From NCBI RefSeq assembly GCF_000513855.1, contig NZ_KI911318.1, positions 634,484 to 698,483 of the forward strand: 64,000 nt of DNA, in the 5' to 3' direction. The translations under genes and the position numbers were made by a program. Under the pieces are notes generated by a model that saw only the letters and a program-made list of their open reading frames with translations, was not told the origin of the DNA and made no database searches. Source of the stretch: Desulfurococcus amylolyticus Z-533 (GTDB taxonomy: Archaea; Thermoproteota; Thermoprotei_A; Sulfolobales; Desulfurococcaceae). Below are positions 16,842 to 25,136 of this stretch, piece after piece (position 1 is the stretch's first letter; every line of letters starts with the position of its first letter).

Positions 16842-18413
16842 TCAGCAGGGCTCTATAGTGCTGGGAGGCTTGGATGTGATAGCATAGGTAACCATTGTCA
16901 CATCCTGGATACTATTAGTGATCCTCCTACTAATCTCATCGAGTACATCATAGGGTATCTTTGAGTAGTCGGCAGTCATCCCGTCAACGCTTTCGACTAT
17001 TCTAACGGTGACTATGTAACCGTGGCTTCTAGCATCACCCTTTACCCCGACCCATCTATCATCGCCTATAACGGCAAAGGCCTGCCACACTCTACTGTAT
17101 AATCCATACTCTCTGAGCACATCCTCAACTATCTTAGAGGCCCTCCTACACACATCCAACTTCTTCTTTGTGAAGACACCTGTAATCCTGACAGCTAACC
17201 CAGGTCCTGGAAACGGATGTCTCTCGATTATTTCACGGGGAACACCGAGTAACCTAGCTATCTCTCTCACCTCATCCTTGTAGAGGAAACGCAGTGGCTC
17301 CAATATCTTAACCCTACCCCTAAACCACTCGGGTAATCCTCTGACGTTGTGGTGTGATTTGATCACTGAGGCTGCCTTACGGGTTCCACCACTCTCGATT
17401 ACATCAGGGTATGTTGTACCCTGTAGGAAGTATTCAGCACCTTCTTTTTCAATGATTTCAGAGAATATTCTCGCAAACTCTTCACCTATTACTCTACGCC
17501 TCTCCTCACAGTCAGTGGAGCCCTCGAGCTTCGAGATGAATCTCTCCCCGGCATCCACTATTAAGGGGTTTAACCCAAGTTTCTCGAGGGATGTGACAAC
17601 AAGCTCTCTTTCCCCCTCCCTCAGTAAACCATGATCAACTAACACGGGTATTAATTTATCGTTGAAGAGCTTCTTCCCTATCAAGGCTGTAACAGTTGAA
17701 TCTATGCCGCCGCTGACACCGACAACGGCTACACCATTCCTGGTTACCTCCCTGCCGAGTTCATCAATTATGTACCTGTAGTAGTTCTCGGTCCTCCAAG
17801 CCCTTTTCGCATTAATGATCCCGAGGAAGTTATCCAGGAGCCTCCGGCCTTTCACAGTGTGATGTACCTCTGGATGAAATTGGACACCGTAGACAACCCT
17901 GTTGTTCACGACTGCTTTAATAGCTGCCACCACTTTATTCTCGCTTTCAGCTAGTAATGTAATGGAGTCGGGGAGGTCTTCGATGCATTCGCCGTGGCTC
18001 ATCCAGACTACCTCGCTGTTGCCCCATCCATTAAATAACGCATCACTACTCAGTATCTCCACGGTGGTTCTACCATACTCGCTGCACCCTGTAGACAGCT
18101 TGGCACCGAGGAGGTATCCTATTAACTGGTGGCCGAAGCATATTCCTAGTAATGGCTTATCTCCCTCCATGAGGATCTTCCTAGCTGTCTCCACGGCGTC
18201 TTTGTCAAGGCTTTTCACGCTTAAATGGCTGCCTGATAATATTACCGCGTCATAGTCCTCGATGTTAACGCGATTTAAATCCCTGTAGAAGACTATCTCG
18301 GAGTATACTTCGAGTTCCCTGATTCTCCTAGCTATTAAATGTGTGTACTGCCCACCGTAGTCCACTATCAGGATCCTGCTTCCAGGTATATTGATAATGT
18401 TTTCCCGTGTCAT
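16842..18413 (-). CDS. guaA: GMP synthase (glutamine-hydrolysing), fused form
   Basis: Converts XMP to GMP using ATP and glutamine ammonia. This 523-residue protein fuses both domains. The N-terminal class I glutamine amidotransferase has ILIVDYGGQYTHLIARRI, the nucleophile in LLGICFGHQLIGY and the His-Glu pair in YGVQFHPEVHHT. The ATP-pyrophosphatase follows with the P-loop VVGVSGGIDSTVTALIGKKL, then the C-terminal dimerisation domain with RHPFPGPGLAVRITG. Many archaea carry the two domains as separate genes, so the fusion is worth recording. It leads a two-gene unit with the PRTase. Confidence 0.96.
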   Translation of the reverse strand: MTRENIINIPGSRILIVDYGGQYTHLIARRIRELEVYSEIVFYRDLNRVNIEDYDAVILSGSHLSVKSLDKDAVETARKILMEGDKPLLGICFGHQLIGYLLGAKLSTGCSEYGRTTVEILSSDALFNGWGNSEVVWMSHGECIEDLPDSITLLAESENKVVAAIKAVVNNRVVYGVQFHPEVHHTVKGRRLLDNFLGIINAKRAWRTENYYRYIIDELGREVTRNGVAVVGVSGGIDSTVTALIGKKLFNDKLIPVLVDHGLLREGERELVVTSLEKLGLNPLIVDAGERFISKLEGSTDCEERRRVIGEEFARIFSEIIEKEGAEYFLQGTTYPDVIESGGTRKAASVIKSHHNVRGLPEWFRGRVKILEPLRFLYKDEVREIARLLGVPREIIERHPFPGPGLAVRITGVFTKKKLDVCRRASKIVEDVLREYGLYSRVWQAFAVIGDDRWVGVKGDARSHGYIVTVRIVESVDGMTADYSKIPYDVLDEISRRITNSIQDVTMVTYAITSKPPSTIEPC

Positions 18414-18532
18414 GATGAATAGTATAGCCGGCTATGTCTTAAAAACAGGGTTTAAATGGTTTTCATGTATAAAATCATTGTTTCACAGGCCCGGTTTTAC
18501 ATTAAATCTATTAAAAATCCATCGAGGCCGGA

Positions 18533-19675
18533 TTACTCAACTATATAGCTGTCCTCACATATGGAATAGGTCTTCACCTTCCTTCCAACCCCCTTAACCA
18601 CGTGCTTGCCGCATACAAGCCCGAGCTCCTCAAGAGATTTAAGCGCCTTATACACTCCTCTAAGGCTGTATCTCCCGAGGATCCTCCATACCTCGTAGGC
18701 TGTGAGCTCAGATTGCTTCTCGAGGATCCCAAGTATCTCGGAGCCCAGATTGCTTAGATTCCTTCTTTGCCTAACATGTTTCTCGCCAACAGTGATCACA
18801 GCTATGGAGTTACCAATGGTTTTCGCGACAGCGTATGCCAGTGCCGAGACCATCTTCGTTCTTACACCTATACGGCTTAATTCAAGTAGTGCTTCCAATG
18901 CCTCAGCCTTATCGACCTCTTCTATTTTAACACTGTTACTACAGTGTTCTATGAGCCAGGGTTTCTCAGCACCCTTCACCATAGCCCCCATGATCACGTA
19001 TCCTGGATCTATGCCTAGATAGCTGAGCTCTTTGAGGGCTTTGCAGAGCGAGAAGGCTAGGGTACCCGTTTCAACCGGTACAATAACGTTTTCAGCCCTG
19101 AGTTTCCTCTCATATATCTCGAGCAATATAGTCTTCAATCCCTCTATAGTTAGTGGATTAATGTAGGGGATGTCCGCTTCCCCTGTATCACCTATTTTTA
19201 TGGTGAAGCCAGCCCTGTGAATACTGATTAATTCATCAACGTCAGCGTTAAAAGGATCCTTGATTACTATACTTCCCTTAACCAATCTACGCGTATAATA
19301 CGTAACGGAGTAAGCGAAGTCCTCGGCATACTCGACGCTAACGATTTTTCTACCCGTAGAAGCTAGGTAACTGGCAATAATGCTTGACGCTCTATCAGAG
19401 TATGAGCCCGTGGGATTCTTTCTCTCGTTTTTAACTAGTACTCCATTCACTACTCTAAGCGGTGTAAGCCCCTCGCCCATCGATATCTTACGGGGAAACC
19501 CTGGTAGAAGACCCCTATACCTCCAGATACTTGCCTCATTCCTCTCTATACTTAGGGAGGCTCTCTCATACTCTAGAACAGTTACACCTCCACATACAGG
19601 GCATTTAAGATGTAACCCTTTCTCACTCCACCCGCATTTCAGACACCGTGAAAAAACCCATGTATCCTGGCCCAA
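18533..19675 (-). CDS. Threonine-synthase-like PLP-fold protein lacking the PLP lysine, with C-terminal winged helix; candidate regulator of PLP synthesis
   Basis: A 380-residue fold-type II (threonine synthase-like) protein. Residues 11-28 form a zinc ribbon (CLKCG with CPVCGG) as in archaeal threonine synthases, and GEGLTPLRVV is retained. The active-site motif, normally NPTGSFKDR, reads NPTGSYSDR (residues 87-95), so the Schiff-base lysine is Ser93. The SSGN cofactor contact is replaced by VEYAED, and the glycine loop reads PVETGTLA. Residues about 308-380 form a winged helix (ELTAYEVWRILGRYSLRGVY, then LEELGLVCG). It lies 15 bp after pdxT in the order pdxS-pdxT-this gene. Catalysis is very unlikely; a PLP- or metabolite-sensing regulator is the inferred role. 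PLP binding is unproven because other contacts are also altered. Confidence 0.75.
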   Translation of the reverse strand: MGQDTWVFSRCLKCGWSEKGLHLKCPVCGGVTVLEYERASLSIERNEASIWRYRGLLPGFPRKISMGEGLTPLRVVNGVLVKNERKNPTGSYSDRASSIIASYLASTGRKIVSVEYAEDFAYSVTYYTRRLVKGSIVIKDPFNADVDELISIHRAGFTIKIGDTGEADIPYINPLTIEGLKTILLEIYERKLRAENVIVPVETGTLAFSLCKALKELSYLGIDPGYVIMGAMVKGAEKPWLIEHCSNSVKIEEVDKAEALEALLELSRIGVRTKMVSALAYAVAKTIGNSIAVITVGEKHVRQRRNLSNLGSEILGILEKQSELTAYEVWRILGRYSLRGVYKALKSLEELGLVCGKHVVKGVGRKVKTYSICEDSYIVE

Positions 19676-19690
19676 GATACATTCCTCACA

Positions 19691-20290
19691 CTATCTCTTG
19701 GCTTGCTGGATAATATAGTTGTAGAGCCTTATATCACCCGTTATCTCGGGATGGAATGTCACTGCGTACAGGTTCTTCTCACGTGCAGCAACACCATGCC
19801 TACCCAGCGAGGAATCGTTGAGGTAACCAGTTATCCTCGCAGGCTCACGCGCCTCGAGTATTATAGGAGCTCTTATAAACGCTGCCCGCACCTCCCCTAT
19901 ATCCTCAATATCGACCGTCGCAATGAATGATTCCCTTTGCCTCCCATACGCGTTCCTCATTATCCTGATATTCATTGCCCTGAGAGTATACTGTTTTGTC
20001 TCCCCAACAACCCTGTCGACCACCTCTTTAGCCAGGAGTATTGCGCCGGCACAGGTGCCTAGAACTGGTTTACCGGTCTCCATAAACTCCACTAAGGGCT
20101 TGCTGAGCATCCTGTTCTCTATTAATGAGCCTATTGTCGTGGATTCACCGCCTGGTATTATCAATGCATCAATGTCTGAGAGCTCCTTTGAATGCTTAAC
20201 GATCACTGGTTCAACTCCCCCAAGCGATTTGAGCACCTGGTAATGCTCAAGGTAGTCTCCCTGTAGAGCTAAGACGCCTATTTTAATCAT
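19691..20290 (-). CDS. pdxT: Pyridoxal 5'-phosphate synthase glutaminase subunit
   Basis: Hydrolyses glutamine and channels ammonia to PdxS. The 199-residue class I amidotransferase shows IGVLALQGDYLEHYQ at the start, IIPGGESTTIG, the nucleophile cysteine in LGTCAGAILLA and the His-Glu dyad in YAVTFHPEITGD. Its ATG lies 2 bp after the pdxS stop, and the winged-helix fusion gene follows 15 bp after its own stop. Confidence 0.95.
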   Translation of the reverse strand: MIKIGVLALQGDYLEHYQVLKSLGGVEPVIVKHSKELSDIDALIIPGGESTTIGSLIENRMLSKPLVEFMETGKPVLGTCAGAILLAKEVVDRVVGETKQYTLRAMNIRIMRNAYGRQRESFIATVDIEDIGEVRAAFIRAPIILEAREPARITGYLNDSSLGRHGVAAREKNLYAVTFHPEITGDIRLYNYIIQQAKR

Positions 20291-20292
20291 GA

Positions 20293-21300
20293 CTACACAC
20301 CTCGCTCCTGCATCAACTCCTCGGGTTTAAGCCTCCTGATATCTATCCCGAGCATTGAAGCTTTCTCAGACACCATTTTCTGTGCCTCAAGCACCGTCTC
20401 CGGGTCATCCCAGTAAGTTGTTGCTAATACTATCCCTCGGGCCCTGGCCTCTGGATCATTACTCTTGAATATGCCTGAGCCAACGAAGACTCCATCGGCA
20501 CCAAGCCACATCATTAAGGCTGCATCCGCAGGCGTCGCTATCCCTCCAGCTGCGAAGTTCACGACAGGCAGTCTCCCCAGTCTGGCTGTTAGAAGAGCAA
20601 GCTCGTAGGGAACTCGGTTCTCCTTCGAGTAAACCCATATCGCCTCTACATCTCCGTTCCTATAGTAGCCGTTGAGCATGTAGATATCCCTGTTTACGAT
20701 CTTTATGTGTTTAACGGCCTCAGCTACGTTACCAGTACCCGGCTCCCCCTTGGTTCTGATCATTGATGCCCCCTCATAGATTCTTCTCAACGCCTCTGGA
20801 AGGCTTCTAGCACCATTAACAAATGGCGTCTTGAACAACCATTTATTAATATGGGCTTTCTCATCGACAGGCGTCAACACTTCACTCTCATCTATTAGGT
20901 CGACTCCAACTTCCTCTAGAACCCTGGCCTCAAATTCATGCCCTATCCTACATTTCGCTGAGACAGGTATAGTTATAGAGCTCATTACCTCCTCTATAAC
21001 CTTTACATCAGCCGTTCTCGCGACACCTCCAGCCATTCTGACATCGTAGGGTAATTTATCAAGCACCATCACCCCTACAGCACCTGCCTCCTCAGCTATG
21101 ATTGCCTGCTCGGGATTAGTCACATCCATGATGACCCCGCCTTTAAGCATAGATACAAACCCGTATTTCACCAGGGGTGTTGCTACCTCTCTCCCTGGAA
21201 CAGGGTATCCCTCCTCTCTGAGTTTATCCCTTTGCTCTAAGAGCTTGTAGAGAAGGCTTCCTAGCTCCTCGAGGAACACGTAGGCGTCAACAAGCTTCAA
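20293..21300 (-). CDS. pdxS: Pyridoxal 5'-phosphate synthase lyase subunit
   Basis: Condenses ribose-5-phosphate, glyceraldehyde-3-phosphate and ammonia to PLP. The 335-residue barrel has the PdxS signatures [69 protein letters not shown] (catalytic lysine region) and [18 protein letters not shown]. The start is TTG at 21300 with GGTGA 6 nt upstream. First gene of the pdxS-pdxT-regulator-like unit. Confidence 0.95.
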   Translation of the reverse strand: MKLVDAYVFLEELGSLLYKLLEQRDKLREEGYPVPGREVATPLVKYGFVSMLKGGVIMDVTNPEQAIIAEEAGAVGVMVLDKLPYDVRMAGGVARTADVKVIEEVMSSITIPVSAKCRIGHEFEARVLEEVGVDLIDESEVLTPVDEKAHINKWLFKTPFVNGARSLPEALRRIYEGASMIRTKGEPGTGNVAEAVKHIKIVNRDIYMLNGYYRNGDVEAIWVYSKENRVPYELALLTARLGRLPVVNFAAGGIATPADAALMMWLGADGVFVGSGIFKSNDPEARARGIVLATTYWDDPETVLEAQKMVSEKASMLGIDIRRLKPEELMQERGV

Positions 21301-21314
21301 TAGGGGTCACCAGA

Positions 21315-21337
21315 TGTATTAATGCATTGTATTATAG
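21315..21337 (-). promoter_or_regulatory. pdxS promoter with a direct repeat over the TATA box
   Basis: On the minus strand a TATA-like CCTATAATAC lies 27-37 bp before the pdxS TTG. The plus strand carries TGTATTA twice (21315-21321 and 21328-21334, 13 bp apart), overlapping the TATA box and expected transcription start. Such a repeat is a plausible operator for the winged-helix protein of the operon; that link is inference. Confidence 0.4.
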
Positions 21338-21360
21338 GATAAACATTGTTGAACGTTCCC

Positions 21361-21630
21361 ATGGATAAGGGTTCAGGTCTTATATAGGTATAGGTTTATA
21401 TAAGCTGGTTTCATCCCTTCATCCTTGTTCCCCTGTATTCCTCTCGGGCTTGCATTTGGCTTGTGGTGTTCGCGGGCACTCTGGAGCCCGTGCATCTTGA
21501 ATTAAGGGATAGGGTAGCATGCCACCCTATCCCTGTCTCCGGTGAACCCGTGCTCCGGGTACTTGAGGATCCTGTAGCCTTCTCGAAACACTTGGGATGA
21601 GGGGTCGAGGCTGGTTTGAGAAGATGAAAC
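21361..21630 (-). mobile_element. Decayed IS200/IS605-type tnpB 3' end with element terminus (copy A)
   Basis: On the minus strand, part of a TnpB RuvC-III/zinc-finger region is readable (REGYRILKYPEHGFTGDRDR, ending VAC) before a stop. The usual CPxCG cysteines are lost (KYPEHG). Downstream the sequence continues through a tail beginning GGATGAAGGGATGAAAC to GACCTGAACCC (21369-21379), all shared in the same order with 48260-48545 on the plus strand. A short segment near 21575-21620 is inverted relative to that copy. No intact transposase remains. Confidence 0.6.
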
Positions 21631-21803
21631 ACCTACATGGCAAAATTATACAATAATATAATAATAGCAGAAGACTAACACCAACACATACAAACCATTA
21701 TAAAACCAGAAACAGCTTGATGAGGCCGGGTCTTCTCTACTTTGTAATTCATAATATATTTCACTCCTAGATATACTCACAATCGATTTAATCTTAATTA
21801 AAG

Positions 21804-21813
21804 TTTAAGTATA
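21804..21813 (+). promoter_or_regulatory. TATA box of nnr (probably leaderless)
   Basis: TTTAAGTATA is centred about 22-23 bp upstream of the ATG at 21831. That spacing puts the transcription start at or beside the start codon, as in leaderless crenarchaeal mRNAs. Confidence 0.5.
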
Positions 21814-21830
21814 CTCTATTCCATAATAAT

Positions 21831-23423
21831 ATGTGGTGTCCCTTATTGAAGATCTGCAGCGTCAGTGAGATGAGGTTGATCGATGAGGAGGCTCAAAAAT
21901 ACGGGTTATCCAGTATTATATTAATGGAGGAGGCTGGTAGCGCCCTTTACACAGTAATACTCAGGGAATACGGTGTTGAAGGAAGAAGGTTCACGGTTAT
22001 AGCTGGGACGGGCAACAACGGCGGCGACGCGCTTGTAGCTGCTAGGAGACTACATGCAGGCGGCGGATTTGTCGAGGTATTCATCGTGGGCAACCCGATT
22101 AAGATGAGTGAAGCAGCGAGAACCAACCGTGATATCCTGGTTAAAATGGGCATACCGGTTAAATACGTCTCCAGCGATGAGGAGGTCAGCGCACTCGAGG
22201 AATCCATCAATAGGGCAGACGTACTTTTAGTGGGATTAATAGGTATAGGGTTGAGGGGAGAGGTATCCGGGCTACCTAGAAGAATCATTGAATTAGTCAA
22301 CTCTAGTGGAAAACCAGTTGTAAGTGTTGACATACCATCTGGTGTTGAAGGGGACACCGGACTAGTGAGGGGTGTAGCGGTTAAGTCAAGTATCACTGTC
22401 GCCTTCGGCATGCCGAAATATGGTAATATATTATATCCAGGCTACCATTACTGTGGGAAGCTATATGTATCAATGCTCTCGTACCCGAGGGGCATCATCG
22501 AATCAGTTAGGGCTGAGTTGAATACTCCTGTGAAACTCCCTGAGAGGCCTAGATGGGGTCATAAAGGAGTATTTGGGAAACTACTCGCCGTAGCCGGCGC
22601 TAGATACTATTATGGTGCACCATACTATGTATCCCTATCATTCCTCAAGGTGGGAGGTGGATATTCTAGGCTAGCAGCACCTAAGGGCATCATACCCTAT
22701 ATAGCCTCCAGGGCTCATGAAGTAGTCTACATCCCCCTTGAGGAGACGAGTGAGGGCACCATAGCCCTCGGCAACCTCGAGAAGATACTGGGAGTCATAG
22801 AGGAACATAGCATAGATATTGTAGCAGTTGGGCCAGGGGTCTCGTTAAATAATGAGACACAGGAGCTCGTAAGAGAGCTCGTGGAGTCGATAGATAAGCC
22901 GGTTATAATCGATGGAGATGGGATAACAGCTGTATCCGGGAACCCTGATGTGGTGAAGAAGAGGAAGGCTCCCACTATCGTAACGCCTCACCCGGCCGAG
23001 TTCTCGAGGCTTGTTAACAAGCCTTTAAAAGAGGTACAGGAGAACCCGGTGGAGTACTTGAGGAAAGCATGTATGGAGCTAGGCTCCTACATAGTGTATA
23101 AGGGAGCCCATAGCATGATATGCTATCCGGATGGATACATATATGTGAATATGACGGGTAATCCAGGCATGGCTAAAGCTGGAAGCGGTGATGTACTCAC
23201 AGGCGCTATAGCAGGGATGTATGGTATAGGGTTGAGGAACATCGGTGAAGCTGTTAGAATGGGGGTGCTTGTACACGGTCTCGCCGGGGATTTAGCAGCT
23301 GAGGATATAGGAGAGGATGGTATCACCCCAGATACTATTATGGAGTATTTGCCTAAAGCTGTTAAGGTGTTAAGGGAGAATCCTGGCCTCATAGTTGATA
23401 AATACATGCCTAAACAAGTTTAA
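21831..23423 (+). CDS. nnr: Bifunctional NAD(P)H-hydrate epimerase/dehydratase
   Basis: Repairs heat-damaged NAD(P)HX: the N-terminal YjeF epimerase domain interconverts R and S forms and the C-terminal kinase-like domain dehydrates the S form using ADP or ATP. In the 530-residue protein, VIAGTGNNGGDALVAARRLH (about 57-76) and SVDIPSGVEGDTG mark the epimerase. AVGPGVSLNNETQELV, TPHPAEFSRL and GNPGMAKAGSGDVLTGAIAG (ADP-binding loop) mark the dehydratase. The ATG at 21831 fits the TATA spacing; an in-frame TTG at 21846 is an alternative. Damage repair of this type is expected in a hyperthermophile. Confidence 0.94.
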   Translation: MWCPLLKICSVSEMRLIDEEAQKYGLSSIILMEEAGSALYTVILREYGVEGRRFTVIAGTGNNGGDALVAARRLHAGGGFVEVFIVGNPIKMSEAARTNRDILVKMGIPVKYVSSDEEVSALEESINRADVLLVGLIGIGLRGEVSGLPRRIIELVNSSGKPVVSVDIPSGVEGDTGLVRGVAVKSSITVAFGMPKYGNILYPGYHYCGKLYVSMLSYPRGIIESVRAELNTPVKLPERPRWGHKGVFGKLLAVAGARYYYGAPYYVSLSFLKVGGGYSRLAAPKGIIPYIASRAHEVVYIPLEETSEGTIALGNLEKILGVIEEHSIDIVAVGPGVSLNNETQELVRELVESIDKPVIIDGDGITAVSGNPDVVKKRKAPTIVTPHPAEFSRLVNKPLKEVQENPVEYLRKACMELGSYIVYKGAHSMICYPDGYIYVNMTGNPGMAKAGSGDVLTGAIAGMYGIGLRNIGEAVRMGVLVHGLAGDLAAEDIGEDGITPDTIMEYLPKAVKVLRENPGLIVDKYMPKQV

Positions 23424-23432
23424 ACCCATTGA

Positions 23433-24386
23433 CTAGTTAGATAAATCCAGGTCCATGTTTGCACTATACTTGTACTTCTCATACTCTTCCTGGTTCCTGG
23501 GCTTTCTCATGACGTAGAGTTTCTCATGATATATGAGTAGAAAATCCCTGTCCTTGAGCCTAGACCATACCTCTCTTGTCGTCTTCATTTTATGCTGTAT
23601 CTTCACCACCTCCTCCCTGAGGATGAAGCCTCTTCTTAAAAGAATCTCCAGTACATGATGGGATATTGGCACATAGTATTTACGGATACGGGTATCCCCT
23701 ATAAGTATTCCAAGATGTCCCCCCGGCTTTAAGACCCTATAGATCTCCCCAGTCGCTTCATTAAACCATTTAAGATACTCCTCTAGGCTGCTCGCCCTCG
23801 AGAGATCGCCGTCAACTCTACTGCTATACTTAATTATATTAAAATATGGCGGGTGAGTAATCACCAGATCTATTGTTTCATCCCTTACCCTGCTGAGCCT
23901 CCTGGCATCGCCATGATAGATCTCTACCACAGCCCTCCTAGCATTCTCTAAGTCTATACTGCATGCATCATTCGGCGGGTTCTCGAGGGTTTTTTCAAGC
24001 CAGTACAGCCTGTGGAGAGTAAGGATCACGGCCTCGTAGCTTATGTCGACGCCTATGCAGTTCCTGCCGAGGAGCTTAGCCTCTATGCAAGTGGTGCCAG
24101 AGCCGATCATGGGGTCTAGCACTATGTCGCCTGGGTTACTATACCTTTCAATCAGTAACCTAGCTACCTGGGGAGGCCAGTTACCCCTGTAGTCGCCTCT
24201 ATGAGTAGCCCATGTACCCCTCTTAGGGAAACTCCATACTGTTGAGGAGGAATCAGGGAGTTCCTCGGGTAGCGGCATCATCCTCTTAACCTTAATGGGC
24301 TTTAATTCTATCTCCTCTCCCTCAACAATAACTGTGTTTCTCTTGGAGACGTAGTTCAGATACTCGTTGTAGTCAACGAGCCTCAT
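23433..24386 (-). CDS. Site-specific DNA methyltransferase (N4-cytosine/N6-adenine type), solitary
   Basis: A 317-residue SAM-dependent methyltransferase. The SAM motif IVLDPMIGSGTTCIEAKLLG precedes the catalytic motif DLVITHPPYFN. VLKPGGHLGILIGDTR and PISHHVLEILLRRGFI complete the fold. The THPPY catalytic tetrapeptide is a variant of the (S/D/N)PPY motif, so the methylated base (m4C or m6A) is uncertain. No restriction endonuclease is adjacent; the Mrr-like gene is about 11 kb away. It is convergent with nnr, with 9 bp between stops. Confidence 0.82.
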   Translation of the reverse strand: MRLVDYNEYLNYVSKRNTVIVEGEEIELKPIKVKRMMPLPEELPDSSSTVWSFPKRGTWATHRGDYRGNWPPQVARLLIERYSNPGDIVLDPMIGSGTTCIEAKLLGRNCIGVDISYEAVILTLHRLYWLEKTLENPPNDACSIDLENARRAVVEIYHGDARRLSRVRDETIDLVITHPPYFNIIKYSSRVDGDLSRASSLEEYLKWFNEATGEIYRVLKPGGHLGILIGDTRIRKYYVPISHHVLEILLRRGFILREEVVKIQHKMKTTREVWSRLKDRDFLLIYHEKLYVMRKPRNQEEYEKYKYSANMDLDLSN

Positions 24387-24643
24387 TGATTACCCTACCA
24401 ATGTATTAAGATATAGGGCCGAGAAATATATTTGTTGAAACAACGAATATAATCTTTTAGACGATCAATCCTTATACCATGCCTTCATGTATCAGTCTAT
24501 ATCTAAATTCATCGGACACGACTGGTTCATCCTACTTTACCATCTTTCTATATTGAATAGTATCTCTAGTAGGTTCTTAGACCATTTAAACCTCACCTTA
24601 CCTATTTTCATCCTACCTATGTTCCTCGTAGAGGGTATGCAGT
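24387..24643. other. Gene-poor region upstream of the methyltransferase
   Basis: Contains the methyltransferase promoter region. A short minus-strand frame (MKIGKVRFKWSKNLLEILFN, then IERW and stop) looks coding-like but is only 24 residues and has no recognisable family. Nothing else is supported. Confidence 0.35.
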
Positions 24644-24834
24644 ATGAATGATATCAGCAATGAGGTTAGAACCCATACAGCACTCCACGTCCTTAAAGGC
24701 GCTGCCGTGAAAGTACTCGAGGAAACGCGTTATGGGCTGCCTCAACATGTGTTGAGGGAAGCATGGAGGACTTACTGCACAGTTTGACCCATAAACTCAG
24801 CGATGACGAGGTGGAGGCCATTTATGGAATATAA
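24644..24834 (+). pseudogene. Decayed AlaX-type alanyl-tRNA editing protein
   Basis: Frame one from the ATG at 24644 reads NEVRTHTALHVLKGAAVKVL, the HxxxH zinc motif of AlaX/AlaRS editing domains, and stops at 24785-24787. In a second frame over the same stretch, KHGGLTAQFDP matches the conserved GRLTVEFD strand. In a third frame, KLSDDEVEAIYGI matches the following helix. The three conserved blocks occur in the correct order, so at least two frameshifts have broken an AlaX-S-like gene that would trim mischarged tRNA-Ala. The second cysteine/histidine zinc motif is not found. Confidence 0.65.
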
Positions 24835-25136
24835 ACGCATGCAATAAGCAACACCTACCCTTGTTAACCAATGAAGTAAGCGGTGTTAACCGGTATTTTC
24901 TACATATCTCCATATGGGTCTTCATCACATCATCTCTGGCTGAGTTCCAGTGTTTTAGGATTTCAGCAGTATTCTATGGCTTGACTACAAGAATGCTTCT
25001 ACCACAGATCAGGTAGTTGATCATGACCGGGTATCTGATATTATATTAAGTAGTGTGATGTTTTTATTTTTGTTTCTAAACAGGTTTATGAATTTATAAA
25101 ACTAATTGAACATATAGAGTAGTGTAGGGATTTATA
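24835..25136. other. Gene-free region before the ABC exporter
   Basis: No coding frame of note. A TATA box, TTTATAAAAC, lies at 25093-25102, about 35-44 bp before the TTG start of the ABC ATPase gene. The rest shows no repeat or RNA that I can support. Confidence 0.5.

Larger units (their letters stand above)
21301..21830. other. Gene-free region between pdxS and nnr
   Basis: Besides the pdxS promoter, the tnpB relic and the nnr promoter, the remaining AT-rich sequence (about 21635-21800) shows no coding frame or repeat that I can support. Confidence 0.6.
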
